Positions 17,694 to 26,894 of a stretch of DNA of 64,000 nt are shown here, one piece after another. A program made the position numbers and the translations under genes. Position 1 is the first letter of the stretch. Every line of letters begins with the position of its first letter. The DNA is from Methylocapsa sp. S129 (GTDB lineage: Bacteria; Pseudomonadota; Alphaproteobacteria; Rhizobiales; Beijerinckiaceae). Under the pieces are notes generated by a model. The model was not told the DNA's origin and made no database searches. It saw only the letters and a program-made list of their open reading frames with translations. Location: the NCBI RefSeq assembly GCF_009765995.1, contig NZ_LMUI01000008.1, positions 131,292 to 195,291 on the forward strand. The letters are read 5' to 3'.

Positions 17694-18506
17694 ATGACCG
17701 CGAGCGCCGCACCGATCCATCACGACATCCGCCTGCCGAGCGGCCGGCGTCATCATTATGTGAGCGTCGGCGCCAAGGGTCCTCGAATCGTCCTACTGCA
17801 CGGCTTCACCGATTCCTGGCGCAGCTTCGAATTGCTGTTTCCCGCCCTCAGCGCGAAATTCCAGCTCTTCGCGCTGGATCAGCGCGGCCATGGAGCAAGT
17901 GAACCGGCCGAGAGCTACGCGATCCCCGATTTTGTCGCCGACGCCATATCCTTCATCGAATCTCTGGGCGGCGCGCCTGTCCATCTTATCGGCCATTCGC
18001 TCGGCACGATCGTCGCGCAACGCGTTGCAGAAAGCCGTCCTGATCTTCTGGCCAGCCTTATCCTGATCAGTGCGGCGCCCAGCACGGGCGGCCATGCCGG
18101 CCTCAAGGAAATGCGCGCCGATCTCGCCGGCTTCGCCGATCGCGTGCCGCGCGACTATGCGACAGATTTTCAGGCGAGTACGGCGCATCAACCGCTCGCG
18201 CCCGCGCAACTGGCCATTTTCGTCGACGAGAGCATGAAACTTAGCCTCGACGCCTGGCGGCGAACGGTCGACGGCTTGTTGAACGATGCCGCTTTGTCGA
18301 CGCCAATAACGCTTCCCGCTCTGTCGATCTGGGGCGTTCGCGACGGCGTGTTCGACGCGCAGGCGCAAAAAGCGCTGGCGCGCAAGATCCCCGGCTTGGT
18401 CGCTATCCATTACGAAGACATCGGCCATGCCCCGCATTGGGAGAGCCCGGCGCTTGTGGCCAAAGACATAGAAAACTTCATCCTCTCCCTTCCCGCCAAA
18501 CATTGA
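17694..18506 (+). CDS. Alpha/beta hydrolase
   Basis: This 270-aa protein starts at ATG 17694 (GGAG site). It has the oxyanion motif LLHGFTDSW, the nucleophile elbow GHSLG (Ser in LIGHSLGTIV), an acid in the VRDGVFDAQAQ region and the catalytic His in IGHAPHWE. It is of the size of haloalkane dehalogenase/3-oxoadipate enol-lactonase-like hydrolases. It is followed after 10 bp by the TPR gene, so the two are probably co-transcribed. The substrate is unknown. A lactonase role next to the sugar 1-dehydrogenase is conceivable but unsupported. Confidence 0.85.
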   Translation: MTASAAPIHHDIRLPSGRRHHYVSVGAKGPRIVLLHGFTDSWRSFELLFPALSAKFQLFALDQRGHGASEPAESYAIPDFVADAISFIESLGGAPVHLIGHSLGTIVAQRVAESRPDLLASLILISAAPSTGGHAGLKEMRADLAGFADRVPRDYATDFQASTAHQPLAPAQLAIFVDESMKLSLDAWRRTVDGLLNDAALSTPITLPALSIWGVRDGVFDAQAQKALARKIPGLVAIHYEDIGHAPHWESPALVAKDIENFILSLPAKH

Positions 18507-18516
18507 GGAGCCGTCT

Positions 18517-19848
18517 ATGGCCAGAGATCAGCAGGGACTGGAACTCGCCGGCGCGCCGGCCTCCGCCGACGCCCTCGACCGCGCGGTCAGCGATTATTAC
18601 GCCTGGAAGGGCGATCCGATCGCGACGCTGCAGGAGGCGGTCGACAGCGATCCCGCTTTCAACCTGGGCAGCAGCGCGATCGCCTCGCTATTCCTGCTCA
18701 ATGGCTTTCGCGGCGACAATCCGGCGGTGGTTAAGGCGATCGGCGCTGCCGAAGCCGCGCTGTCAGGCGCCTCGTCGCGCGAGCAGCGGCATCTGGCCGC
18801 CGCCAAGGCCTGGGCGGCCGGCCAGATCATCGGCGCGACCGACATCTGGGAGGACATACTCGTCGATCACCCGACCGACGCGCTCGCCCTGCGCTTCGCC
18901 CATGACAGCTATTTCTATCTCGGCCATTCCGTCAGCATCCGCGATTCCGTGGCGCGCGTCCTGCCGGCCTGGGATCGCGAAAACCCCAATTACGGCTTCG
19001 TGCTTGGCCAATACGCCTTCGGGCTGGAGGAAGCGGGCGAACTGCGCCGCGCCGAGGAGTTTGGGCGCCAGGCGATCGCGCGCAATGCCGAAGACGGCTG
19101 GGCGGTGCATGCCATCGCCCATGTGCTGGAGACGGAGAGCCGCCAGAGCGAGGGCATCGACTTCTTGAAACGCTCGCGCCCGTCCTGGAGCAAGGCGCAC
19201 GCTTTGTCTGTGCACAATGGCTGGCATCTTGCGCTCTACCTCATCGAAGAGGGGCGTTTTGCCGAAGTGCTCGCCGATTACGACCGTTTCGTCGCGCCGA
19301 AAATATCGGGCGATTCGCTGCTTGATCTCGTCGACGCCTCGGCGGTGTTGTGGCGTCTCGAACTCGCGGGCGCCGATGTCGGCGACCGCTGGGCGCCGCT
19401 GGCGCGCCAATGGCTGACCCATGTCGACGACCACGTGCTTGTCTTCAACGACCTGCATATTGCGCTAGCGGTGTCGCGGGCGAACGATCCGGAGGGGGTG
19501 GCGCGGCTGCGCCGCTCTCTCGACGATTACGAGCGCGATGGAAGCGGCGACAACCTCGAGTTCACCGTCGATGTCGGCCGGCGTCTGATCGATGGCGTGC
19601 TCGCCTTCGCCCAGGGCGATTATGCGCGCACGGTGGAATTGATCCTGCCCGTTCGCTACAAGGTGATCCGCATCGGCGGCAGCCACGCCCAGCGCGACAT
19701 CGTCACGCAAACGCTGATCGCCGCCGCCGAACGCTCAGGCCAGACCAGCCTCGCCCGCGCCCTCCTCGCCGAACGTCTCGCCGTGCGCCCGACCGAGCGC
19801 ACGAAGGCGGCTTATGAGAAAGTCGGCGGCGTGACGGCCGCGCACTGA
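18517..19848 (+). CDS. TTC38-like tetratricopeptide repeat protein
   Basis: This 443-aa cytoplasmic protein has no signal peptide and is built of alpha-helical TPR-like units throughout, for example FGRQAIARNAEDGWAVHAIA followed by HVLETESRQSEGIDFL. This layout and the NGWHLALYLIEEG segment match the TTC38 family found in bacteria and animals. The ribosome site GAGGAG lies six bases before the ATG. It begins 10 bp after the hydrolase stop, suggesting one transcript. The molecular role of the family is not established. Confidence 0.8.
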   Translation: MARDQQGLELAGAPASADALDRAVSDYYAWKGDPIATLQEAVDSDPAFNLGSSAIASLFLLNGFRGDNPAVVKAIGAAEAALSGASSREQRHLAAAKAWAAGQIIGATDIWEDILVDHPTDALALRFAHDSYFYLGHSVSIRDSVARVLPAWDRENPNYGFVLGQYAFGLEEAGELRRAEEFGRQAIARNAEDGWAVHAIAHVLETESRQSEGIDFLKRSRPSWSKAHALSVHNGWHLALYLIEEGRFAEVLADYDRFVAPKISGDSLLDLVDASAVLWRLELAGADVGDRWAPLARQWLTHVDDHVLVFNDLHIALAVSRANDPEGVARLRRSLDDYERDGSGDNLEFTVDVGRRLIDGVLAFAQGDYARTVELILPVRYKVIRIGGSHAQRDIVTQTLIAAAERSGQTSLARALLAERLAVRPTERTKAAYEKVGGVTAAH

Positions 19849-19857
19849 CGACGCGGT

Positions 19858-21486
19858 TCACGCGCGCGCCTGGTTGGTCGAGAACAACACCGCCGGCAGC
19901 GGTTCGCGACCCCGCACCAGATCGGCGGCTTTCTCGCCGATCATGATCGTCGGGGCATTGGTGTTGGACGACACGATTTTCGGCATGATCGAGGCGTCGC
20001 AAATGCGCAGATTTTCAATGCCGCGCACGCGCAGATCGGGCGTCACGACGGCGAGCGCATCATGCCCCATGCGGCATGTGCCGACGGGATGATGATCGGT
20101 CTTGGCGTGACGGCAGCCATAGTCAAAAAGGTCGTCGTCGCTGACCTTGTCGGGGCCGGGAAGATATTCGGCGAGAATAAACGGCTTGAGCGCCTTCTGC
20201 CGCATAATCTCGCGCGCGATTCTAAGGCCCGCCAGCGACATCGCGCGATCATAAGAATCGGCCCAGTAATTGGGGTCGATCAACGGCGCCGCTTTTGGAT
20301 CGTCGCTTGCGAGGCGCACTGTGCCGCGCGAACGGGGCCGCAGAAAAGCGGAGTTCAGCGTCACGCCGGGATGGTTCATGCGCGCCACGCCCGCCTCGAT
20401 GCCCGAACCCAGGCCAAGATGAAACTGGATGTCGGGCGAGCGCGCGTCCCTATCCGCATACCAGAAACCGCCGGTTTCGAAAAAACTGGACGCCACCGGC
20501 CCCTTTTTGAACAGCAGATATTGGAGCCCCGCCCAAGCGGATCGATGCAGCTTGGCGACATCGTCATAAGTGTGGTCGCCGGTGCATTCGGCGATGACAT
20601 AAAGATCGAGATGATCCTGAAGGTTGGCGCCGACGCCAGGCAGATCATGCGTCACGGGCACGCCGACCGCCTTGAGATGATCGGCCGGCCCGATGCCCGA
20701 TTGCAGCAGCAGCTTGGGTGTGCCGATCGCGCCCGATGTGACAAGCACTTCGCGTTCAGCGCGCAGAACCTTCGACGCGCCATTCTTACCCAGAATTTCA
20801 ACGCCGACGGCCCTGCCATTCTCAATGACGACGCGCGTCGTCAGCACGCCGGCGCGGATCGCAAGGTTGGGCCGGTCGCGCACGGGATTGAGATAGGCGA
20901 CGGCGGCCGAAGAACGTCGGGCGTTGCGCTGGGTGAGCTGATAGAAGCCGACGCCCTCCTGGCGCGCGCCATTGACATCGTCATTATAGGGAATGCCCAT
21001 CTCCTGCGCCGCGCGAAAGTAGGCGTCGCAGATCGGTAACGGCGAAATCGGCATGGAGACGCCAAGCGGACCGCCGTAGGAATGATAATCGTTGACGAAA
21101 CGCTGATTGTCTTCGGCGCGCTTGAAATAGGCGAGGACTTCGCGATAGCTCCAGCCTTCGCAGCCCTCTTCCCCCGCCCATGCGTCGTAATCCAGCGCAT
21201 TGCCCCGTGTGTAAATCTGCGCGTTGATCGTCGAACCGCCGCCGATCACCTTGGCCTGGGTATAGCGAAGCACGCGCCCATTCATATGCCGCTGCGGCAC
21301 GGTCTCCCAACCCCAGGAGCCGATGCCCTTGGTCATTTTGGCGAAGCCCGCGGGCATATGGTAAAATGGATGCCAATCGCTGCCGCCCGCTTCCAGCAGC
21401 AGGACGGAAACGTCCTCGTCCTCGCTCAGCCGGTTCGCCAGCACGCAGCCGGCCGGCCCCGCGCCGACGATGATGTAATCGGCCAT
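19858..21486 (-). CDS. GMC-family FAD oxidoreductase (choline/alcohol dehydrogenase-like)
   Basis: This 542-aa protein starts at ATG 21486 with the FAD-binding motif IIVGAGPAGCVLANRLSED. The GMC signature 1 region AKVIGGGSTINAQIYTRG and the C-terminal active-site block HHPVGTCRMG are present. It belongs to the choline dehydrogenase/aryl-alcohol dehydrogenase branch and oxidises primary or secondary alcohols. It is the last gene of the minus-strand importer operon, 17 bp after the SDR gene, so a carbohydrate- or polyol-type alcohol substrate is more likely here than choline. Confidence 0.88.
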   Translation of the reverse strand: MADYIIVGAGPAGCVLANRLSEDEDVSVLLLEAGGSDWHPFYHMPAGFAKMTKGIGSWGWETVPQRHMNGRVLRYTQAKVIGGGSTINAQIYTRGNALDYDAWAGEEGCEGWSYREVLAYFKRAEDNQRFVNDYHSYGGPLGVSMPISPLPICDAYFRAAQEMGIPYNDDVNGARQEGVGFYQLTQRNARRSSAAVAYLNPVRDRPNLAIRAGVLTTRVVIENGRAVGVEILGKNGASKVLRAEREVLVTSGAIGTPKLLLQSGIGPADHLKAVGVPVTHDLPGVGANLQDHLDLYVIAECTGDHTYDDVAKLHRSAWAGLQYLLFKKGPVASSFFETGGFWYADRDARSPDIQFHLGLGSGIEAGVARMNHPGVTLNSAFLRPRSRGTVRLASDDPKAAPLIDPNYWADSYDRAMSLAGLRIAREIMRQKALKPFILAEYLPGPDKVSDDDLFDYGCRHAKTDHHPVGTCRMGHDALAVVTPDLRVRGIENLRICDASIMPKIVSSNTNAPTIMIGEKAADLVRGREPLPAVLFSTNQARA

Positions 21487-21503
21487 CGTCTTCTCCGATT
21501 GGC

Positions 21504-22277
21504 TCACAGGCGCGGCAACGACAGGCCGCCGTCGGCGGCGACGACGCTGCCTGTCGCGAAAGCAAACCGCCCCGAGGCGAGACCGGCGACGATGGCGCCG
21601 ACATCGGCGGCCTCGCCCCAGCGGCGCGCGGGAACCAGACCACCCGCGATCACCGAATCGTAGCGACCGGCGACCGGCGCCGTCATATCGGTGCGGATAA
21701 TGCCGGGGCGCACTTCGAATACGGCGATGCCTTCGGGCGCAAGGCGCGCGGCGAAGGCTTTCATCGCCATCGAAAGTCCCGCTTTCGAAACGCAATATTC
21801 CGCACGGTCGGGCGAGACCATCTCGGCCGAAACCGAAGTGATCGTGACGATCGAGCGCGGATGGCCCGTCTCTCCCGCGCCAAGCATCGCGCGCGCCACT
21901 GTCTGGGTCAGGAACAGCGCGCCGCGCAGATTGACGCTCATCACGGCGTCGAAATTCTCCGGCGCGAGCGCGAGAAGGTCGCCGCGTATGACGGCGCCGC
22001 GTCCGGCATTGTTGACGAGGCAATCGAGGCGCTTGAAGCGCTGCAAAACCGAAGCGACGAGCGCGGCGTGGCTGTCGATCGCCGCAAGGTCATGCGTAAA
22101 GAACGCGGCGCTCGCACCGGCCGTCTCGAAGGCCGCCTGCGCTTCGCGCGCGGTCGCGTCGATGACAAGGTCGGTGGCGGCGATATCGAAGCCCGCGCGC
22201 GCCAGCGCCTCGCCGCAGGCGCGCCCGATGCCGCGCCGGGCGCCGGTGACGAGGGCGACAGGCCGCGCGGCGCTCAT
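21504..22277 (-). CDS. 3-oxoacyl-ACP reductase-like SDR dehydrogenase
   Basis: This 257-aa classical short-chain dehydrogenase has the coenzyme motif TGARRGIGRA near residue 11, NNAG, a catalytic Ser in ITSVSAE and the YxxxK pair in YCVSK. Its start codon overlaps the stop of the upstream GMC gene (ATGA), so the two are translationally coupled. It most resembles sugar- or polyol-oxidising SDRs labelled FabG-like. In this operon it probably carries out the NAD(P)-linked oxidation or reduction next to the flavin-linked step. Confidence 0.88.
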   Translation of the reverse strand: MSAARPVALVTGARRGIGRACGEALARAGFDIAATDLVIDATAREAQAAFETAGASAAFFTHDLAAIDSHAALVASVLQRFKRLDCLVNNAGRGAVIRGDLLALAPENFDAVMSVNLRGALFLTQTVARAMLGAGETGHPRSIVTITSVSAEMVSPDRAEYCVSKAGLSMAMKAFAARLAPEGIAVFEVRPGIIRTDMTAPVAGRYDSVIAGGLVPARRWGEAADVGAIVAGLASGRFAFATGSVVAADGGLSLPRL

Positions 22278-23788
22278 GCCGCAAGCTCCGTTGTTCTGAC
22301 ATGTTCGGCGGCGCGCAACGCGAGCGCGGCGACGGTGAGCGAGGGGTTGACGCCCGCCGAGGTCGGCAACACGCTGGCGTCGACGACGAACAGATTGGGA
22401 TGGTCGAACGCGCGGCAATGGGGATCGACGGCGGCTTTGGCCGGGTCCTGGCCCATGCGGATCGTGCCGCATTGGTGGGACGGCGTCCGCCGGTCGAAGG
22501 GCTTGACGAGAACGACCGGAAAGCCCGCCGCGCGCAACACTTCGCGCATCCGCGCGACAAGGCCGTTCTGGGCGCTCATATTGGACGGGCGCCAGTCCAG
22601 CACGACGCGCGATCCATCAAGCCAGACGCGGCTGTCGGGCGAGGGCAGGTCTTCGCTCATCAGGTAGAAATCGACGGCGCGGCGCGCCATCATCTCCAGC
22701 GCGAATTCAGGCGCAAGGCGCAATTGCGATTTGAGGATCGCGCCCGAAATCTTGCCGAGCAATTGGACATTGCCGAGCGGCGGGCCGCCACGTCCGTCGT
22801 CGAGATAGAAATCGTTGAGGCCGATCGTCTTCTGGTAGATCGAATCGTTGCGCCTGAATGGGTCGATGGCGAGCGCGGCCGAACTATTGTGATTCATGAA
22901 ATGCCGCCCGACCTGATCGGCGCGATTAGCGAGGCCCTTGGGCATCGCGCCATTGGCGGAGGCCAGCAGCAGCAGCGCGGAATTGACCGCGCCCGCCGCG
23001 AGCACGACGAGTTTCGGGCTCAGGCGCCGCGTCTCGCCCGCGCGCTCATAGACGATGGTCTCGATTCTCTTCCCGGCGCTATCGGTCTCCAGCCGCACGA
23101 CGCGTGCGCCGGTCTCAAGCGTGACATTGTCATGCGCCAGCGCGCCTTTGAGGCCGCAGGTCTCGGCGTCCATCTTGCCGGTATTGGTGTCGGGGAAGGC
23201 GTCCCAAGGGGTCTTCGCCCTGGCGAGCCAGCGGTCGATATCGACGCCAAGCGGCAGCGAGAACGGATGCATGCCCGCCTTCGCCAGCCGTTCGCGCACC
23301 GCTGCGATCGCAGGTTCGTCCGGCACGGGCGTAAAGGGATAGGGGGCGGAATGAGCCGGTTCGGTCGGATCTTCGCCAAGGCGCCCGCGCACCTGATAGA
23401 GGGCTTCGGCGCGGCTGTACCAAGGCTCCAGTTCTTCGTAGGCGAATGGCCAGCCCGGCGTTTGCCCATCGGCATATTGGACCGGCGCAAAATCCTGCGC
23501 GCGATAGCGGATCAGCACCGCGCCATAGAGCTTGGTGTTGCCGCCGACGTAATAATAATTGCCGGGATTGAAGGATTCGCCCGCGGCGTCGAACCAGGTC
23601 TCCTTCGGACGGAATACGCCCTTCTGGAAGATCGCGCGCGCATCGCGCGTCTCCGGGCGGTCCACGAGCCGGTCGCCGCGCTCCAGAATGAGAATGCGCG
23701 CGCCCGAAGGCGCGAGCCGCGCCGCAAAAGTCGCGCCACCCATGCCCGAGCCGATGACGACGACGTCTGGATCGTCAGGCGGCGTCAT
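22274..23788 (-). CDS. GMC-family oxidoreductase (sugar dehydrogenase branch)
   Basis: This 504-aa protein starts at ATG 23788 with a GAGG site six bases upstream. FAD motif VVIGSGMGGATFAARLAP is at the N-terminus and the C-terminal block HQCGTIRMG carries the active-site region. It differs from the GMC protein at 19858 and instead resembles the one at 60307 (shared YYVGGNxKxxGAxLxR pattern). This branch includes gluconate and fructose dehydrogenase-like and glucoside 3-dehydrogenase-like flavoenzymes. No twin-arginine signal or cytochrome subunit is present, so it is probably cytoplasmic. It is 27 bp after the ABC ATPase gene. Confidence 0.87.
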   Translation of the reverse strand: MTPPDDPDVVVIGSGMGGATFAARLAPSGARILILERGDRLVDRPETRDARAIFQKGVFRPKETWFDAAGESFNPGNYYYVGGNTKLYGAVLIRYRAQDFAPVQYADGQTPGWPFAYEELEPWYSRAEALYQVRGRLGEDPTEPAHSAPYPFTPVPDEPAIAAVRERLAKAGMHPFSLPLGVDIDRWLARAKTPWDAFPDTNTGKMDAETCGLKGALAHDNVTLETGARVVRLETDSAGKRIETIVYERAGETRRLSPKLVVLAAGAVNSALLLLASANGAMPKGLANRADQVGRHFMNHNSSAALAIDPFRRNDSIYQKTIGLNDFYLDDGRGGPPLGNVQLLGKISGAILKSQLRLAPEFALEMMARRAVDFYLMSEDLPSPDSRVWLDGSRVVLDWRPSNMSAQNGLVARMREVLRAAGFPVVLVKPFDRRTPSHQCGTIRMGQDPAKAAVDPHCRAFDHPNLFVVDASVLPTSAGVNPSLTVAALALRAAEHVRTTELAA

Positions 23789-23815
23789 CGGCGGCCTCAA
23801 CGTGAGCGCCGCCCC

Positions 23816-24928
23816 TCAAAGCCTCGCGCCCGACGCCGGATCGAACAGCAGCGCCTTGTCAAGATTGAAGGCGAAGGGAACCGTCTGCCCGGGCTGCACG
23901 ATCGTCTCGGCGCGCATGCGCGCTGTCACTTCCTTGCCGGCGATCTTCGTGACGACAAAAGTGTCGGAGCCCGCCGGCTGCACCACATCGACCCGCGCGT
24001 CGACCATCGATATGCCCTTGGAATGGCGATCGGCGCCGTCGAGATCGGTGATCGCCTCGGGGCGTATGCCCATAATGACCGCCCGCCCGTCGGTGAGCGC
24101 GCTGATATCGGCGCCGCGCGGCGCGGGCAGCTCGATCGGCGCGCCGTCGACGCGCTCCAGCAGGACGGAAGCATGGCCGTTGGCCCGCGTCACTTTGCCC
24201 GTCATCAGGTTCATCGACGGCGAGCCCATGAAATCGGCGACGAACAGATTGGCCGGGTTGTTGTAGATTTCGTACGGCGTCCCGACCTGCTGCAGCACGC
24301 CCTCCTTGAGGACGGCGATCTTGGTCGCCAGCGTCATCGCCTCGATCTGGTCATGCGTGACATAGACGATCGTTGCATGCGTGCTTTGATGCAGACGCTT
24401 GATCTCGGTGCGCAGGTCGACGCGCAGTTTGGCGTCGAGATTGGACAGCGGCTCGTCGAATAGAAAGACGCGCGGCTTGCGCACCAGGGCGCGGCCCATG
24501 GCGACGCGTTGGCGCTGGCCGCCCGACAATTGGCCCGGCCGGCGCTTCAGAAGATGGTCGAGCTGCAGCGTTTTGGCGACTTCCGTCACGGCGGCGTCGC
24601 GCTCCGCCTTCGGCACGCCGCGCATTTCCATGCCGAACGCCATATTCTGCTCGACGCTCATATTGGGATAGAGGGCGTAGGACTGGAACACCATGGCGAT
24701 GTCACGCTTGGACGGATGGAGATCGTTGACGACGGAGCCGTCGATCGAGATTTCCCCTTCGCTGATGGTCTCGAGGCCCGCGATCATATTCAGCAAGGTC
24801 GACTTGCCGCAGCCGGACGGGCCGACGAGTACGAGAAACCCGCCCTTCTCAAGCGTGAGATTGACGCCCTTGATGATCTCCAGCGCGCCGAAACGCTTCT
24901 TTAACTTACGGATTTCAAGAAAGGACAT
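23816..24928 (-). CDS. CUT1 sugar ABC transporter ATP-binding protein (UgpC/MalK type)
   Basis: This 370-aa ATPase has Walker A GPSGCGKST, signature LSGGQRQRVAMGRAL, Walker B VFLFDEP and switch His in VTHDQ. The C-terminal 130 residues form the TOBE/OB-fold regulatory domain of MalK-like proteins. It follows the second permease gene after only 5 bp and precedes the GMC/SDR genes. It energises the importer encoded by the next three genes. Confidence 0.93.
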   Translation of the reverse strand: MSFLEIRKLKKRFGALEIIKGVNLTLEKGGFLVLVGPSGCGKSTLLNMIAGLETISEGEISIDGSVVNDLHPSKRDIAMVFQSYALYPNMSVEQNMAFGMEMRGVPKAERDAAVTEVAKTLQLDHLLKRRPGQLSGGQRQRVAMGRALVRKPRVFLFDEPLSNLDAKLRVDLRTEIKRLHQSTHATIVYVTHDQIEAMTLATKIAVLKEGVLQQVGTPYEIYNNPANLFVADFMGSPSMNLMTGKVTRANGHASVLLERVDGAPIELPAPRGADISALTDGRAVIMGIRPEAITDLDGADRHSKGISMVDARVDVVQPAGSDTFVVTKIAGKEVTARMRAETIVQPGQTVPFAFNLDKALLFDPASGARL

Positions 24929-24933
24929 CGATT

Positions 24934-25881
24934 TTACCCTTTGACCGCGCCGGCCATCAGGCCGCGCACGAAATAGCGCCCGGCGACGACATAGACGAAC
25001 AAGGTTGGCGCGGCGGCGATGATCGCCGCCGCCATATTGACGTTATATTCAATGATGCCGGTCGAGGTGTTGACGACATTGTTGACCGCCACCGTCATCG
25101 GGCTTTGATCGCCAGCGGCGAAGGTCGCGCCGAACAGAAAATCGTTCCAGATGTTGGTGAACTGATAGATCACCGTCACGATGAAGATCGGTCCGGAATT
25201 GGGCAGCATGATGCGGCGAAAAATCTGAAAGAAGCCGGCGCCGTCGATCATCGCCGATTTGACGAGTTCGGTGGGGAACGCCTCGTAAAAATTGCGGAAG
25301 AACAGGGTGGTGAAACCCAGTCCATAGACGGTGTGGACGAGAACCAGATTGACGGTCGGATTGCCAAAGCCGAGCGACACTCCAAGATTGTCGGTGAAAA
25401 AATTGCCCCATTCGCCGAGCATTCCCAAAATCACCGCCATGGGAATGATCACGGACTGGAACGGAATGAAACAAGCGAACAGCATCAGGCCGAACACCAG
25501 GCGGTGGCCGGCAAAACGCCATTTGGTCAAGACATAGCCGTTGAGGGCGCCAAGCAGCGTCGAGATCAGGACGGCGGGGATCACCATCTTGATCGAGTTC
25601 CAGAAATAGCCCTTGATGCCCTCGCAGGTGAGGCCGACGCAGGTCGTGCCCCAGGCCTTCGCCCAGGCGTCGAAATTGGGTTCCTTGGGCAGCGCGAACA
25701 TATTGCCGCCGGTCACTTCGTCGAGCGGCTTCAGCGACGTCATCACCATGACGACGAGCGGTAGGAGATAGACGATCGCGAAGAAGCCGAGCAATCCATA
25801 GATCACGATGCGCGTCGTCATCGAGGAGCGCGAGGGATCGCGCCTCGGCTCGGCGGCGAGCAGGGCGTCGGCGGCGCTCAT
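24934..25881 (-). CDS. Carbohydrate ABC transporter permease (MalG/GtsC type)
   Basis: This 315-aa inner-membrane protein has six hydrophobic segments and the EAA-loop region DGAGFFQIFRRIMLPNSGP. The true start is ATG 25881, which overlaps the stop of the upstream permease gene (ATGA). A longer frame to 26334 is only the shadow of that gene. Similarity is to CUT1 family permeases such as the glucose importer GtsC. It pairs with the product of 25878-26831. Confidence 0.92.
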   Translation of the reverse strand: MSAADALLAAEPRRDPSRSSMTTRIVIYGLLGFFAIVYLLPLVVMVMTSLKPLDEVTGGNMFALPKEPNFDAWAKAWGTTCVGLTCEGIKGYFWNSIKMVIPAVLISTLLGALNGYVLTKWRFAGHRLVFGLMLFACFIPFQSVIIPMAVILGMLGEWGNFFTDNLGVSLGFGNPTVNLVLVHTVYGLGFTTLFFRNFYEAFPTELVKSAMIDGAGFFQIFRRIMLPNSGPIFIVTVIYQFTNIWNDFLFGATFAAGDQSPMTVAVNNVVNTSTGIIEYNVNMAAAIIAAAPTLFVYVVAGRYFVRGLMAGAVKG

Positions 25882-26831
25882 TGGCTCTTCTCCCGCAATT
25901 CGGAATAGAGATAGGGCACCATGATCGCCGCGATGGCCATCAGCATGATGATGGCGCTCGCCGAGCCGACCGCCATCTGGTTGCGCGTGAACGTGTAGGA
26001 ATACATGAAGGTTGAGGGAAGTTCGGCGGCGCCGCCAGGGTTCTTGCCGGTGACCGATAGAACAAGATCGTACGATTTGATCGCCAGATGGGTCAAAATA
26101 ATCAAGGCCGAGAAGAACACCGGCCGCATGATTGGGATGATGATGCGACGGTACATCATGAAGCCCGAGGCGCCGTCGATCTGCGCGGCCTTCAATATTT
26201 CGCCGTCGATGCCGCGCAGTCCCGCCAGAAACAAGGCCATGACGAAACCGGAGCTCGCCCATATGCCGGCGATCGCGACGCAATAGATCATCATGCGAGG
26301 ATTGACGACCCAGTCGAATGAGAAGCTCGTCCATCCCAGATCATGCACCGCCTTTTCGAGGCCGATGCCCGGATCGAGAAACAGTTTCCATGCCGTGCCG
26401 GTCACGATGAAAGACAGCGCCAGCGGGTAGAGATAGATCGGGCGCAGGAAACCCTCGCCGCGAATCTTCTGGTCGAGCAAGATCGCCAACGTCAGGCCGA
26501 GGGCGAGGCAGCAGACCACATAGAGCCCGCCGAACAGCCCCATATTGATGATCGCGGTGTACCAACCCGAGGGCGGATCGGTCTCGAACGTCCACGTCCA
26601 AAGCTTTTGGTAATTGCTCAGGCCGACGAGATGGTCGTTGGCGAACGCCTTCGAATTGGTGAAGGATAGATAGAACGTCCACAGGATGAAGCCGTAGACG
26701 AACAGAAGGATCGCGGCGAACGAGGGCGCCAGCACCAGCTTGGGCAAGGCGTCTTGCAAGCGCCCGCGCACCGACCCGCGCGGTCGCGGCATAGTGACAT
26801 CGGCAAGCGGGGCGACAGTGATCTCGGTCAT
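25878..26831 (-). CDS. Carbohydrate ABC transporter permease (MalF/GtsB type)
   Basis: This 317-aa inner-membrane protein has six hydrophobic segments and the EAA loop EILKAAQIDGASGFMMYRRI. It follows the binding-protein gene after 63 bp that hold a strong hairpin and overlaps the next permease gene by four bases. It is of CUT1 type. Expression is probably lower than that of the binding protein because of the hairpin. Confidence 0.92.
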   Translation of the reverse strand: MTEITVAPLADVTMPRPRGSVRGRLQDALPKLVLAPSFAAILLFVYGFILWTFYLSFTNSKAFANDHLVGLSNYQKLWTWTFETDPPSGWYTAIINMGLFGGLYVVCCLALGLTLAILLDQKIRGEGFLRPIYLYPLALSFIVTGTAWKLFLDPGIGLEKAVHDLGWTSFSFDWVVNPRMMIYCVAIAGIWASSGFVMALFLAGLRGIDGEILKAAQIDGASGFMMYRRIIIPIMRPVFFSALIILTHLAIKSYDLVLSVTGKNPGGAAELPSTFMYSYTFTRNQMAVGSASAIIMLMAIAAIMVPYLYSELREKSQ

Positions 26832-26859
26832 GGGCGCGTTCGTTCAAGCGAAGGAGGGA

Positions 26860-26883
26860 CCGCCCCCGCGCGAGCGGGGGCGG
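26860..26883 (-). promoter_or_regulatory. Intercistronic stem-loop after the binding-protein gene
   Basis: A perfect 10-bp stem (CCGCCCCCGC / GCGGGGGCGG) with a four-base loop lies between the binding-protein and permease genes. No T-tract follows. Such hairpins in ABC importer operons stabilise the upstream message or attenuate read-through, giving excess binding protein over permease. That role is inferred from position. Confidence 0.65.
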
Positions 26884-26894
26884 ATTGGCGTTGG

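Noticed and set aside
22301-24463. 720-codon plus-strand frame across two genes
   Set aside because: It is antisense to the GMC oxidoreductase and the ABC ATPase and has no domain features.
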